Source of the DNA: Lederbergia citrisecunda
Lineage (GTDB): Bacteria; Bacillota; Bacilli; Bacillales; Bacillaceae_C
Assembly (NCBI RefSeq): GCF_018343695.1
Contig: NZ_JAGYPJ010000001.1
Location: 1,561,001 to 1,625,000, forward strand
Reading direction: 5' to 3'
Length of the DNA: 64,000 nt
Made by a program: the position numbers and the translations under genes. The notes below the pieces were generated by a model. The model had not been told where the DNA came from. It saw only the letters and a list, made by a program, of their open reading frames with translations, and did not search any database. Position 1 is the first letter of the stretch, and each line of letters opens with the position of its first letter. Shown here piece by piece: positions 54,402 to 63,066 of the stretch.

Positions 54402-54512
54402 AATTCCTTTAAAATTTTTCAAAATAAATACAAAGTATTATAATATCTTAAATTTCCTTCCATTTGCTCCGTTTTTCGACAGCTTTTGATAAAAAGATAT
54501 AGAATTGTCGAA
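54402..54512 (-). promoter_or_regulatory. spo0A control region: sigma-H -35 and two Spo0A boxes
   Basis: Minus-strand AAAGGAATT (54402-54410) is a sigma-H -35; 12 bases on, GCGTATT is a poor match to the sigma-H -10. Upstream lie two exact TGTCGAA boxes in opposite orientation, at 54475-54481 (minus) and 54506-54512 (plus), with a TATAAT near 54430 that may belong to the vegetative promoter. The layout resembles the Pv/Ps switch of B. subtilis spo0A. Confidence 0.65.
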
Positions 54513-54550
54513 TAATCTTTATTTACCTCATTATGGCTCATTTAAACAAT

Positions 54551-54574
54551 AAAAAAAAGAGGGTGAGCACCCTC
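54551..54574 (-). terminator. Terminator of spoIVB
   Basis: Stem GAGGGTG/CACCCTC with a two-base loop, followed by eight T on the minus strand, right at the spoIVB stop codon. Confidence 0.9.
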
Positions 54575-55859
54575 AACTTGCTTTTTCAGATTTTTTATCG
54601 TAAATATTGATCCCTGCTTCATGAAGCATCCATTCAATGTGAACACCGTAACCAGAAGTTGGGTCATTTACAAATACATGTGTAACCGCTCCAATGATTT
54701 TTCCATTTTGAATGATCGGACTGCCACTCATCCCTTGGACGATGCCCCCAGTTTTGCTTAGTAATTTTGGATCCACTACTTTTATAACCATGCCTTTTGT
54801 AGCAGGAAACTTTTGTGGGATTGTGCTAACAACCTCAATGTCGTATTGCTCCACCTTATTTCCATCCACTACCGTTAATATTTTTGCAGGACCTTCTTGA
54901 ACTTGATTCGATAATGCGATCGGCAGTGGCTTATCGATGATGCCATTTTTTATATTTTGTTTTAGTTCTCCAAAAATCCCAAATGGACTATTCGTCTTAA
55001 TATTTCCGATTACATTTTTATTTGAAGAAAAACGAGCTAACTTCTCCCCAGGTGCTCCATTTTTTCCTTTTTCAATTGATGTAACGGTTGAATTGACAAT
55101 TTGTCCATCGTCCACAACGATTGGTTTTTTCGTATCCATATCGGAAATGACATGTCCCAAAGCTCCATACTTTTTCGTTTTCGGATCATAAAAGGTCATC
55201 GTCCCTATACCAGCAGCTGAATCACGTATATACAAACCTAATTTATACGTTTTTTCTTTTTCATCCAGTAAAGGATCAAGAGATGCATCAAACGTTTCTT
55301 TACCTCTTTGAATTGTTATTTCGAGCTTTTTCCCTTGTTTCCCAGCCTCATTCACAAATGAAGCTATTTCAGCCATATGATTAATCTTTGTCCCGTTTAT
55401 TTTCGTTATTATGTCTCCCACTTTAACCCCTGCTGCTTCACCAGGAGATAGTTTTTCATTATTCGCAGATACTAAATGGTGTCCGACTACGAGTACACCT
55501 AGAGTATTTAATTTTACTCCGATTGATTGACCGCCGGCATAAACTTTAAAGTCCTTTAAGACATTTACGTTGACTTGCTTGACAGGAAACCCAGCCATTT
55601 CTAAAAATATTTTATCTTTACCAGCTTGTTTCCCTTGAAGTGCAACAGCTTGCTTACTTTCTTCAAAATCAATATGTTCACTTGTTGAAGGTGCAGAAAC
55701 ATTTACTGCCTTTGTTTTTGAAATATGATATTTCTGTCCTTCAAACAAGGTAATTTGACTTGGAATTTGCAGATATTGTTGAAATGGCTTATAAACAATT
55801 AGCAATAAAAGTGAAACAAGGAGAATTCCACCTGTTATTTTTCTAATATTTTCAAACAT
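54573..55859 (-). CDS. spoIVB: SpoIVB serine peptidase (signalling protease for pro-sigma-K processing)
   Basis: A 428-residue S55 peptidase secreted from the forespore that triggers sigma-K activation by cleaving SpoIVFA. An N-terminal membrane anchor ([19 protein letters not shown]) is followed by a PDZ domain ([20 protein letters not shown]). The protease domain carries the catalytic histidine in GALGHVISD and the serine in [12 protein letters not shown]. The ATG at 55859 aligns with the B. subtilis start; a GTG four codons upstream sits too close to the GAGGAG site. Confidence 0.95.
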   Translation of the reverse strand: MFENIRKITGGILLVSLLLLIVYKPFQQYLQIPSQITLFEGQKYHISKTKAVNVSAPSTSEHIDFEESKQAVALQGKQAGKDKIFLEMAGFPVKQVNVNVLKDFKVYAGGQSIGVKLNTLGVLVVGHHLVSANNEKLSPGEAAGVKVGDIITKINGTKINHMAEIASFVNEAGKQGKKLEITIQRGKETFDASLDPLLDEKEKTYKLGLYIRDSAAGIGTMTFYDPKTKKYGALGHVISDMDTKKPIVVDDGQIVNSTVTSIEKGKNGAPGEKLARFSSNKNVIGNIKTNSPFGIFGELKQNIKNGIIDKPLPIALSNQVQEGPAKILTVVDGNKVEQYDIEVVSTIPQKFPATKGMVIKVVDPKLLSKTGGIVQGMSGSPIIQNGKIIGAVTHVFVNDPTSGYGVHIEWMLHEAGINIYDKKSEKAS

Positions 55860-55937
55860 CCTTTTGATCACTCTCCTCGCTTTCTAGCCCACAATTATAA
55901 TTTAGCCTGCTTTAGGTTCATTTATAAGTGGAAGCAA

Positions 55938-55970
55938 GGAAAAAAGCTGTCCAATGAAGGATAGCTTTTC
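55938..55970 (-). terminator. Terminator of recN
   Basis: Arms AAAAGCTGTCC/GGATAGCTTTT, followed on the minus strand by TTTTTTCC; immediately after the recN stop. Confidence 0.85.
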
Positions 55971-57663
55971 AAGTTAACTTTATAGTATAGGCAATATCTA
56001 GTAATTCTTTTGCATGTTTTTTTGTTAAATCCGTTATTTCGACCCCTGAAATCATTCGAGCAATTTCTGAGATTTTTTCATTCTTTCCTAAAATCGTCAA
56101 AGATGTTCTTGTTCTTCCTGAAATGGCTTCTTTTGAAATTAATAGATGAGTATCTGCCATTGCAGCTACTTGAGGGAGATGTGAAATACAAAGTACTTGA
56201 GAATGTTTTGATACTTGATAAATTTTCTCAGCAATTGCCTGTGCAACCCTTCCACTTACTCCTGTGTCAACTTCATCAAAAATGATGGATGTAATACCTT
56301 GATGTTTAGAAAAAATGGTTTTTAATGCAAGCATCATTCGAGATAATTCCCCACCTGAAGCTACCTTTGATAAAGGTTTTAACGGTTCTCCAGGATTAGT
56401 GGAAATGTAGAAGATGACATCATCCATTCCATCTTTGCCAAATTCCGAATTATTTACCGCATCCTTAATAAAAATTGGTTCAAAAATGGTTTTATCCATA
56501 TACAGCTCTTTTAACTCCATATGGATTGCAGCTGTTAATTTATCAGCCCACTTTTTCCTTATATCACTTAACTGTTTTCCTTCAAGTGCCAAATCATCTT
56601 CAAGCGATGAAAGTTTTGATTCAAGTTCTCCAATTCGAGCATCTCGATTTACTAGCATTTCTATTTCTTCTTCTATTTTTGAACTATATTCAAGAATTTC
56701 TGAAACAGAGGATCCGTATTTTCTTTTCAACTGGTTAATTTCGTTTAATCTTCCTTCGATCACATTTAGTCGTTCTGGATCAAATTCTAAACGTTCTAGC
56801 TCACTTCTTAGTTTGTCTGCTGCATCCTCCAATAAATAATAACTATTAGCGACTGATTCCAAAACATCTTCATATTGCTTGTCTATGTCAGCTGCTGTCT
56901 CCAAATGACTCATTGTATGACTAATGAAATCAAGTCCATGCTGTTCCCCTTGGAGCCCTTCGTAACCAGCTTTTATCGCAGCAAATATTTTCTCAAAATT
57001 AGCTAGTTGTCTTCTTTCATCGTGTAAACTTTCATCTTCATTCATTTTCAAATCAGCTTGACGAATTTCTTGAAGTTGAAATTGTAATAAATCAAGCCGG
57101 TGTGCCATCTCTTGTTCATTGAGCTTAAGCTGTTTTATCTTTTTTAACGTTGTATCATATTGTCTATAAATTTCTCTATAATTTTTCAATGCTTGTCCTA
57201 TTTCAGTACTTCCATATTGATCCAATAACGATAGATGGGAAGACTCGTCCATTAATTCCTGATGCTCGTGCTGACCATGAATATCAATTAAAGAACTTCC
57301 TATTTCTCGTAAAGTTGAAATAGTGATAAGTTTACCATTTACCCTACATACACTTTTTCCACTACTTGAGATTTCACGCCTTAAAATCATCATGCCTTCT
57401 TCAATTTCAATCCCAAATTCAGCTGCCTTTTTATTACAAGGGTGGTCTTTGTCAAGGAAAAATAGCCCTTCAATATCTGCTTTATGTTCACCGTGTCGGA
57501 CAAATTCGGCTGAACCACGACCACCAACTAGTAAATGCAATGCGTCAATAATAATAGATTTTCCTGCACCGGTTTCACCTGTAAGGACGGTTAACCCTTT
57601 TTCAAAGGAGACGGTGACTTGGTCAATAATGGCAAAATTCTTGATAGATAGCTCTTGTAACAA
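55969..57663 (-). CDS. recN: DNA repair ATPase RecN
   Basis: A 564-residue SMC-like protein acting early in double-strand break repair. N-terminal Walker A is TGETGAGKSI, the ABC signature lies in ASGGELSRMMLALK, and Walker B is IIFDEVDTGVSG; a coiled coil spans roughly 150-370. Translation starts at TTG with GAGGGG eight bases upstream. It follows argR by 19 bases, as in the B. subtilis argR-recN unit. No LexA box was seen in the short gap. Confidence 0.96.
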   Translation of the reverse strand: MLQELSIKNFAIIDQVTVSFEKGLTVLTGETGAGKSIIIDALHLLVGGRGSAEFVRHGEHKADIEGLFFLDKDHPCNKKAAEFGIEIEEGMMILRREISSSGKSVCRVNGKLITISTLREIGSSLIDIHGQHEHQELMDESSHLSLLDQYGSTEIGQALKNYREIYRQYDTTLKKIKQLKLNEQEMAHRLDLLQFQLQEIRQADLKMNEDESLHDERRQLANFEKIFAAIKAGYEGLQGEQHGLDFISHTMSHLETAADIDKQYEDVLESVANSYYLLEDAADKLRSELERLEFDPERLNVIEGRLNEINQLKRKYGSSVSEILEYSSKIEEEIEMLVNRDARIGELESKLSSLEDDLALEGKQLSDIRKKWADKLTAAIHMELKELYMDKTIFEPIFIKDAVNNSEFGKDGMDDVIFYISTNPGEPLKPLSKVASGGELSRMMLALKTIFSKHQGITSIIFDEVDTGVSGRVAQAIAEKIYQVSKHSQVLCISHLPQVAAMADTHLLISKEAISGRTRTSLTILGKNEKISEIARMISGVEITDLTKKHAKELLDIAYTIKLT

Positions 57664-57682
57664 GAGTGTTTCCCCTCACTTC

Positions 57683-58135
57683 CTACAGCATCTCTATAAA
57701 CTTCTTGTTTATCGAAATCGCATCTTCATTTGTTCGACAAATAATCAGACATGTATCGTCTCCACAAATGCTTCCCATAATCTCATTCCAATCAAGATGA
57801 TCAATCAATGCCCCAATTGCTTGAGCATTTCCAGGGAGAGTTTTCATAACGAGTAGGTTTTGTGCACAATCGATACCAACAAAAGAATCAGTAAGTGCAC
57901 GCTTTAATTTTTGAAGTGGATTGAAGCGTTGATCCGCAGGTAAACTATATTTGTATCTACCATCAGGTAATGGAACTTTGACAAGGTGAAGTTCTTTTAT
58001 ATCTCTAGAAACGGTTGCTTGAGTGACGTTATAGCCATCATTTTTTAAGTTTTCGACTAACTCATCCTGTGTTTCAATTTCTTTAGTTCCAATCAATTCA
58101 CGAATTTTAATATGACGTTGCCCTTTAGTCATCAT
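57683..58135 (-). CDS. argR: Arginine repressor ArgR/AhrC
   Basis: A 150-residue hexameric regulator that represses arginine biosynthesis and activates catabolism. The N-terminal winged helix has the SR motif in [18 protein letters not shown]. The C-terminal domain has [13 protein letters not shown] and the arginine-binding [20 protein letters not shown] lies eight bases before the first ATG. Located between tlyA and recN as in B. subtilis ahrC. Confidence 0.97.
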   Translation of the reverse strand: MMTKGQRHIKIRELIGTKEIETQDELVENLKNDGYNVTQATVSRDIKELHLVKVPLPDGRYKYSLPADQRFNPLQKLKRALTDSFVGIDCAQNLLVMKTLPGNAQAIGALIDHLDWNEIMGSICGDDTCLIICRTNEDAISINKKFIEML

Positions 58136-58202
58136 TCATCCCATCCTTAAAATAATCACGTGCATTTTTATACTTATTTATTCATTATAAAAAATAAGAT
58201 TA

Positions 58203-58235
58203 AAAAGGGCAATCCTTGTGGAGTGCCCTTTTTAT
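58203..58235. terminator. Terminator between tlyA and argR
   Basis: Arms AAAAAGGGCA/TGCCCTTTTT flanking a 12-base loop, right after the tlyA stop. It suggests argR-recN has its own promoter in 58136-58200. Confidence 0.85.
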
Positions 58236-58236
58236 G

Positions 58237-59070
58237 CTAGTTTTTTAATTGTAAATGTGCTTCTTGGACAATATCATGAATACTTACAGATAAACGATCT
58301 GTTCCTTGCTTTTCAATTTGATCGTTTTCAGACCATAGTAAATGCATTAAAAATTCGATATTTCCTTCTCCACCCGTTATCGGAGAATACGAAAGATTGA
58401 GGACATCGTAACCTTCTTGAAGAGAAAAATCCTTAATCTTACTAATCACTTCTTCATGTATTTTAGGGTCTCTTACAATTCCTTTTTTTCCAACTTGATC
58501 TTTCCCTGCTTCAAATTGTGGTTTAATTAAAGCAATGATATCACTTTCGTTACAGAGTAGTTGTTTTAATACTGGAAGAATTAGCTTTAAGGATATAAAT
58601 GATACATCAATGGTAGCTAAGTTCGGCATTTCTTTAATAAAATCGGAAGGCTTTACATATCGGAAGTTTGTTCTTTCCATAACAACAACACGTGGATCGT
58701 TTCTTAACTTCCAAGCGAGCTGATTATAGCCAACATCAAGCGCATATGACGACTTAGCTCCATTTTGTAATGCACAGTCTGTAAAGCCGCCTGTAGAAGC
58801 TCCTATATCAAGCAAAATCTTGTTTTGAACATTAACATTAAATTCTTTTAATGCTTTTTCAAGCTTTAGTCCGCCTCTACTTACATAAGGTAAGATATTC
58901 CCTTTAATTTGTAAGGGAATATCTTCATTTACCTTTTCACCGGGCTTATCAAGTCTTGTTTCATTAGAAAAAACAATTCCGGCCATAATAGCCCTTTTAG
59001 CCTTTTCACGAGTCTCGCTTAAGCCTCTTTCGACTAATAAAATATCAAGTCTTTGTTTTTTAATTTTCAT
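58237..59070 (-). CDS. tlyA: TlyA-family rRNA methyltransferase (YqxC)
   Basis: A 277-residue protein with an N-terminal S4 RNA-binding domain (RLDILLVERGLSETREKAKR) and an FtsJ-like methyltransferase domain (LDIGASTGGFTDCALQNG as the SAM motif). TlyA proteins 2'-O-methylate 16S and/or 23S rRNA; in Mycobacterium this sensitises to capreomycin. It starts three bases after the dxs stop, as in the B. subtilis dxs-yqxC order. Confidence 0.94.
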   Translation of the reverse strand: MKIKKQRLDILLVERGLSETREKAKRAIMAGIVFSNETRLDKPGEKVNEDIPLQIKGNILPYVSRGGLKLEKALKEFNVNVQNKILLDIGASTGGFTDCALQNGAKSSYALDVGYNQLAWKLRNDPRVVVMERTNFRYVKPSDFIKEMPNLATIDVSFISLKLILPVLKQLLCNESDIIALIKPQFEAGKDQVGKKGIVRDPKIHEEVISKIKDFSLQEGYDVLNLSYSPITGGEGNIEFLMHLLWSENDQIEKQGTDRLSVSIHDIVQEAHLQLKN

Positions 59071-59073
59071 ACG

Positions 59074-60975
59074 TTACGCCCTTTTTTTCTTCTCTGGCAA
59101 CATAGAATGAAGCTTTAAAGCAATTTTATCAGTGGTCATGCCAATCTCATTCAAAAGTTCATTAACGTTGCCATGCTCGATGAATTTGTCTGGTATACCA
59201 ACACGTTCAATCATTGCGTTATGGAATCCTTGATCGTGGGCATATTCCAATATGGCGCTTCCGAATCCACCTTGTAAAATCGCCTCTTCAATCGTTAATA
59301 CTGGCATTCCTTTTTTAAAAATATTATAAAGCATCGCTTCATCAAGCGGCTTAATAAATCTAGCATTAACTACTTGGACAGATACTCCCTGCTTTTCCAA
59401 TATTAAAGCTGCTTCCATTGCCATTGGGATTGTAGTTCCGAAAGTCAGGATTGTGGCATCCGTTCCTTTTCTAAGAATTTCCCACGTCCCAATTGGAATT
59501 TGTTTTAACTCGCTATCCATCGGAACCCCATAGCCATTTCCTCGAGGAAATCTTAAGGAAATAGGACCGTCGTCGTATTTCAAAGCGGTATACACCATAT
59601 GTTGGCCCTCATTTTCATCCTTTGGCATCATTAACACCATATTAGGTAAATGCCTTAAAAATGAAATGTCAAATACACCTTGATGGGTTTCTCCATCCGC
59701 ACCAACAAGACCAGCTCGATCAACTCCGATAAACACATTCAAATTTTGTCTGCATATATCGTGTAAGACTTGATCATAAGCTCTTTGCAGGAAAGTAGAA
59801 TATATAGCAAGGAATGGTTTCATTTTTTGCGTAGCAAGTCCCGCTGCCATTGTGGCCGCATGTTGTTCGGCAATACCAACATCAAAAAAACGATCTGGAA
59901 ATTCTTCTGCAAATTTCTCAAGTTTTGATCCAACAGGCATAGCTGGTGTGACTGCTACAATCCTCTTATCTTTACGAGCTAACTTTCGAACCGTTTCACT
60001 AACAAGCGAACTCCAAGAAGGTGCTGAATTAACGGACTTTATTATATCGCCTGTTTCAATTTTATATTGGCCAATTCCATGCCATGTACCAATTCGATCA
60101 TCTTCCGCCGGACTATAACCTTTTCCTTTTTTCGTGATGACATGAAGAAGGACAGGTCCATCCGTTTTCTTAGCGTACTGGAAGTTTTCAAACAAATCGT
60201 TAAAATTATGACCGTCAATAGGACCAAAATACGTAAATCCCATTTCCTCAAAAAATACGCCTGAAGTAAGTAGGTACTTTAAGCTGTCTTTCACTTTTTC
60301 AGCAGTAGAAGCTAGCTTTCCTCCAACCGCAGGAATTTTCTTTAATAAATACTCAAGTTCATCTTTTGCCCATTTATATTTTCCTGCTGTTCTTAATTTC
60401 GATAATACGTTATGAAGGGCACCAACATTAGGAGCGATGGACATTTCATTATCATTCAGTATAACTGTAATATTTTTTTGACTATCCCCTATATGATTTA
60501 AAGCTTCAAGCGCCATACCACCAGTAAGCGCTCCATCTCCAATTACTGGGATCACGAAATTGGATTCGCCTTTAATATCGCGTGAAATCGCCATTCCCAT
60601 AGCAGCGGAGAGCGATGTAGAGCTATGACCCGTTTCCCACACATCATGAATACTTTCAGACATCTTAGGAAATCCGCATAGACCTTTATATTGTCTAAGG
60701 CTATCAAATTGAGCTGCTCTTCCTGTTAATATTTTATGGACATACGATTGATGACCAACATCCCATAATATTTTATCTTGTGGGCTGCTAAAGCATTTAT
60801 GAAGGGCAAGTGTCAATTCGACAACACCTAAGTTGGGGCCAATATGTCCACCAGTTTTTGATAATTTTTCTATGAGGAATTTCCTAATTTCTGAGCTTAA
60901 TTCCTCAAGTTCTGCATTATTCATTTTTTTGAGAAATGAAGGGTCTTTAATTGATAAAAGATCCAAAAGGACCAC
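59074..60975 (-). CDS. dxs: 1-deoxy-D-xylulose-5-phosphate synthase
   Basis: First enzyme of the MEP isoprenoid pathway, condensing pyruvate and glyceraldehyde-3-phosphate with thiamine diphosphate. The 633-residue protein has the ThDP motif [15 protein letters not shown] with [12 protein letters not shown], the [14 protein letters not shown] region and the catalytic [10 protein letters not shown]. It follows oapA directly, with no intervening base. The usual upstream genes ispA and xseAB are missing from this location. Confidence 0.97.
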   Translation of the reverse strand: MVLLDLLSIKDPSFLKKMNNAELEELSSEIRKFLIEKLSKTGGHIGPNLGVVELTLALHKCFSSPQDKILWDVGHQSYVHKILTGRAAQFDSLRQYKGLCGFPKMSESIHDVWETGHSSTSLSAAMGMAISRDIKGESNFVIPVIGDGALTGGMALEALNHIGDSQKNITVILNDNEMSIAPNVGALHNVLSKLRTAGKYKWAKDELEYLLKKIPAVGGKLASTAEKVKDSLKYLLTSGVFFEEMGFTYFGPIDGHNFNDLFENFQYAKKTDGPVLLHVITKKGKGYSPAEDDRIGTWHGIGQYKIETGDIIKSVNSAPSWSSLVSETVRKLARKDKRIVAVTPAMPVGSKLEKFAEEFPDRFFDVGIAEQHAATMAAGLATQKMKPFLAIYSTFLQRAYDQVLHDICRQNLNVFIGVDRAGLVGADGETHQGVFDISFLRHLPNMVLMMPKDENEGQHMVYTALKYDDGPISLRFPRGNGYGVPMDSELKQIPIGTWEILRKGTDATILTFGTTIPMAMEAALILEKQGVSVQVVNARFIKPLDEAMLYNIFKKGMPVLTIEEAILQGGFGSAILEYAHDQGFHNAMIERVGIPDKFIEHGNVNELLNEIGMTTDKIALKLHSMLPEKKKRA

Positions 60976-61608
60976 TCACTTTCGTTTTTTGGAATTATTC
61001 TTTGTTTTTTTTCTCTTATTGTCCTTTATGATTGTGATATGAAATTTTTCTTCTAGAAATTGTAATAATTTCCCTACACGAAATATTATATCCCGGGAAT
61101 ATTTAATCGCAAATGATTTACCGAATGCTTTCCCACCTACTGTAACAGCTGCAATCAAACTCGTCAAACCAACGTTGATTCCATATTCTAAAGGCGAATT
61201 ATTGGCTATTTCCATACTACTAGAAAGTTGAATAATAACGAGTGCTGCTGCTGTTCCACTGATGATTCCTGAAATATCTCCAATGACATCATTACAGAAG
61301 TTGGAGAATTTGTCAGCATTCCTTACAATCCTTATGGAATGTTTCGCTCCATAGACCTTCCTTGCAGCCATGGAGTGAAAAGGTGTTTCATCAGCAGCTG
61401 TGGAAGCTATTCCTATCATATCAAAAATAATTCCTATAAGGACAATGAAAAGAACAACAAGAAGTCCAAAGGTCCATGATACACCATGTAAGGCCCCAGT
61501 AGAAGCGATTGAAAAAATAGCCGCTAGCACAAATGTGATAACGGCTATACTAATACTCCATTTAATTGATTTATTTACCATTTCTTTCATAAAAGAATTT
61601 TTCACCAT
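60976..61608 (-). CDS. oapA: OapA, OLE RNA-associated membrane protein
   Basis: A 210-residue membrane protein with about four helices (ISIAVITFVLAAIFSIAS, SWTFGLLVVLFIVLIGIIF, ISGIISGTAAALVIIQL and INVGLTSLIAAVTVG) and a very basic tail. Conserved acidic stretch IIFDMIGIASTAADETPFHSM and DKFSNFCNDVIGDISG resemble CNNM/CorB (DUF21) membrane domains. Its place between OLE RNA and dxs is that of OapA in B. halodurans, where it holds OLE at the membrane. The start is uncertain: 61608 lacks a good ribosome site, and the ATG at 61590 has only GGTGA upstream. Confidence 0.82.
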   Translation of the reverse strand: MVKNSFMKEMVNKSIKWSISIAVITFVLAAIFSIASTGALHGVSWTFGLLVVLFIVLIGIIFDMIGIASTAADETPFHSMAARKVYGAKHSIRIVRNADKFSNFCNDVIGDISGIISGTAAALVIIQLSSSMEIANNSPLEYGINVGLTSLIAAVTVGGKAFGKSFAIKYSRDIIFRVGKLLQFLEEKFHITIIKDNKRKKTKNNSKKRK

Positions 61609-61611
61609 TTT

Positions 61612-62228
61612 CAGTAAGTATAGGTTAGATGGCCATAATAAGAGTAAAAATTACGGCTTAGGTCCAGTAGGTTTTCCCAGACAAGTACCAGATGTCGCCA
61701 TCTTGGTGGTTTCCCATTAAACTCATCTTGACAGTGTCACCAGCTGTCAGACTGGATTGCCACTTAGTCCGCACTATAATCCTCATATTATGTCCGTAAG
61801 GAACAGTCTAGGAGATTTCCTCAACAATCTTTAACCTGATTCCTAGCCTCTTTTGCAAAACCGATTTCATATGGACGAAAGAAATCAGGACGATGGCCAA
61901 CCGTTCCGAATTCCTATAACCATAATCCCCTCAAGCTTCACTCAAGGCAGGCTACGCTGCTTGTGATGCCCTCATCACGTCGCAGGTCTATACTTCGTTT
62001 TTCATGCATATGCATTTTAGCTAGCTGAAATGGACGAAGCCTCCGCGGTAAAGGGTCTACGCCCACATGCCTTTGTGGATCGCCCTTACACCTTTACTCC
62101 CAGCTCCGACCCAAGCCTGGGCGGCTCAAGCCGGAACAAGGAACTTCATCGATGTGCCCTTTAGTGAATTTTTAGGCCCACCTTCAGAACCGGTAGATTG
62201 ACTAGAATACTGCACCATCCAACATTCT
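61612..62228 (-). ncRNA. ole: OLE RNA (ornate large extremophilic RNA)
   Basis: A 617-base non-coding region, richer in GC than its surroundings, without a convincing frame on either strand and full of short inverted repeats. It starts about seven bases after a strong minus-strand promoter and ends at oapA. OLE RNA is about 610 nt, lies immediately upstream of oapA near ispA/dxs, and forms a membrane ribonucleoprotein tied to cold, ethanol and Mg stress. Identification rests on size, lack of coding, promoter and gene context; I could not align it to the Rfam model. Confidence 0.85.
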
Positions 62229-62234
62229 GCTCAA

Positions 62235-62263
62235 ATTATATCATATTTTCAATTTATCTTCAA
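62235..62263 (-). promoter_or_regulatory. Sigma-A promoter of OLE RNA-oapA-dxs
   Basis: Minus-strand TTGAAG (62258-62263) and a perfect TATAAT (62235-62240) with a 17-base spacer. It is the only strong promoter seen upstream of dxs and could drive OLE, oapA, dxs and tlyA together. Confidence 0.8.
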
Positions 62264-62618
62264 TTTGACATGCGGTCAGTTTTATTAAGCTAAAACAATA
62301 AATACTCAAGAAGATATTAACTTTTTGAGAAGAAAAGAGCATACGTAAGATTATTACATTTCATGTAAATTATGTTTTGCAGGTTTTGTAAGAAGATATT
62401 TCTCCCCCATCATAAGATTGAACCAGTAATTGTGGTAGACAATTTTATTTATATTTGGACAAACGAATAAAACATCTCTTCAGCTTACGGACAAACTGTT
62501 GTATGTGACTTTGCCTTGCTTACATCATTTACACCGAGTAAATAAAGGTAATATTCAATTATCCATATATAGAAAGACTTTTTTTTAAAAAATACTATAA
62601 ATTCTTTTGCTAAATCTG
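62264..62618. other. Intergenic stretch between the OLE promoter and blaI
   Basis: About 350 AT-rich bases without a gene. It contains TTACATTTCATGTAA (near 62356), an imperfect palindrome, and near 62520-62565 a short segment that resembles part of the following blaR1 gene (ATTTACACCGAGTAAAT against ATTTACGCCGAGTAAAT at 63289). Confidence 0.5.
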
Positions 62619-62669
62619 TTGACATTTTTTAGAATTTTAAGTAAATTAAAATTAAACTTACAGTTGTAA
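62619..62669 (+). promoter_or_regulatory. blaI promoter with BlaI/MecI-type operator
   Basis: A perfect TTGACA (62619-62624) and TAAATT (62642-62647) with a 17-base spacer, followed by TTACAGTTGTAA (62658-62669). The TACA-nn-TGTA core is the half-site pattern bound by BlaI/MecI repressors, so blaI-blaR1 is probably autoregulated. Confidence 0.7.
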
Positions 62670-62687
62670 TCCCTTGGAGGTGAAAAA

Positions 62688-63065
62688 GTGAAGGAAGAAG
62701 CTCCAAAAATTACTGAAGCAGAATGGTTTGTTATGCAGGTGTTTTGGAAATCCGATTCTTTAACGATGAGTGAAATTATTTATGAGCTCACGCAAAGCAC
62801 GGACTGGAAACCGAAAACGATTCAAACGCTTGTCACCCGTTTAGTGAATAAAAAAGTAGTTGGTTATCAGCAAGAAGGAAGAAAACATCGATACTTTGCA
62901 CTTGTTTCAGAAGAAGAGAGTATAAAAAACGAATCTGAATCTTTTTTGCATAGAATTTTCGGTGGATCGCTTCAACCTATGCTTGTTCATTTAGTTAAGA
63001 CCAATAAACTGTCCCAAGATGATGTCGAAGAATTAAAGCGTTTACTTGACGAAAGGAGGGATTGA
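62688..63065 (+). CDS. blaI: BlaI/MecI-family transcriptional repressor
   Basis: A 125-residue winged-helix repressor: ITEAEWFVMQVFWKSDSLTM, EIIYELTQSTDWKPKTIQTL and VTRLVNKKVVGYQQEGRKHR form the DNA-binding domain, and the C-terminal helices dimerise. Members control beta-lactamase or other cell-wall-antibiotic responses and are removed by cleavage after BlaR1 signalling. It begins with GTG seven bases after GGAGGTG, and its stop lies one base before the blaR1 start codon. No beta-lactamase gene is in the window. Confidence 0.93.
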   Translation: MKEEAPKITEAEWFVMQVFWKSDSLTMSEIIYELTQSTDWKPKTIQTLVTRLVNKKVVGYQQEGRKHRYFALVSEEESIKNESESFLHRIFGGSLQPMLVHLVKTNKLSQDDVEELKRLLDERRD

Positions 63066-63066
63066 G

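Noticed and set aside
61400-61720. Plus-strand frame at the 3' edge of the OLE region
   Set aside because: Antisense to oapA and to the OLE 3' end, without a ribosome site.
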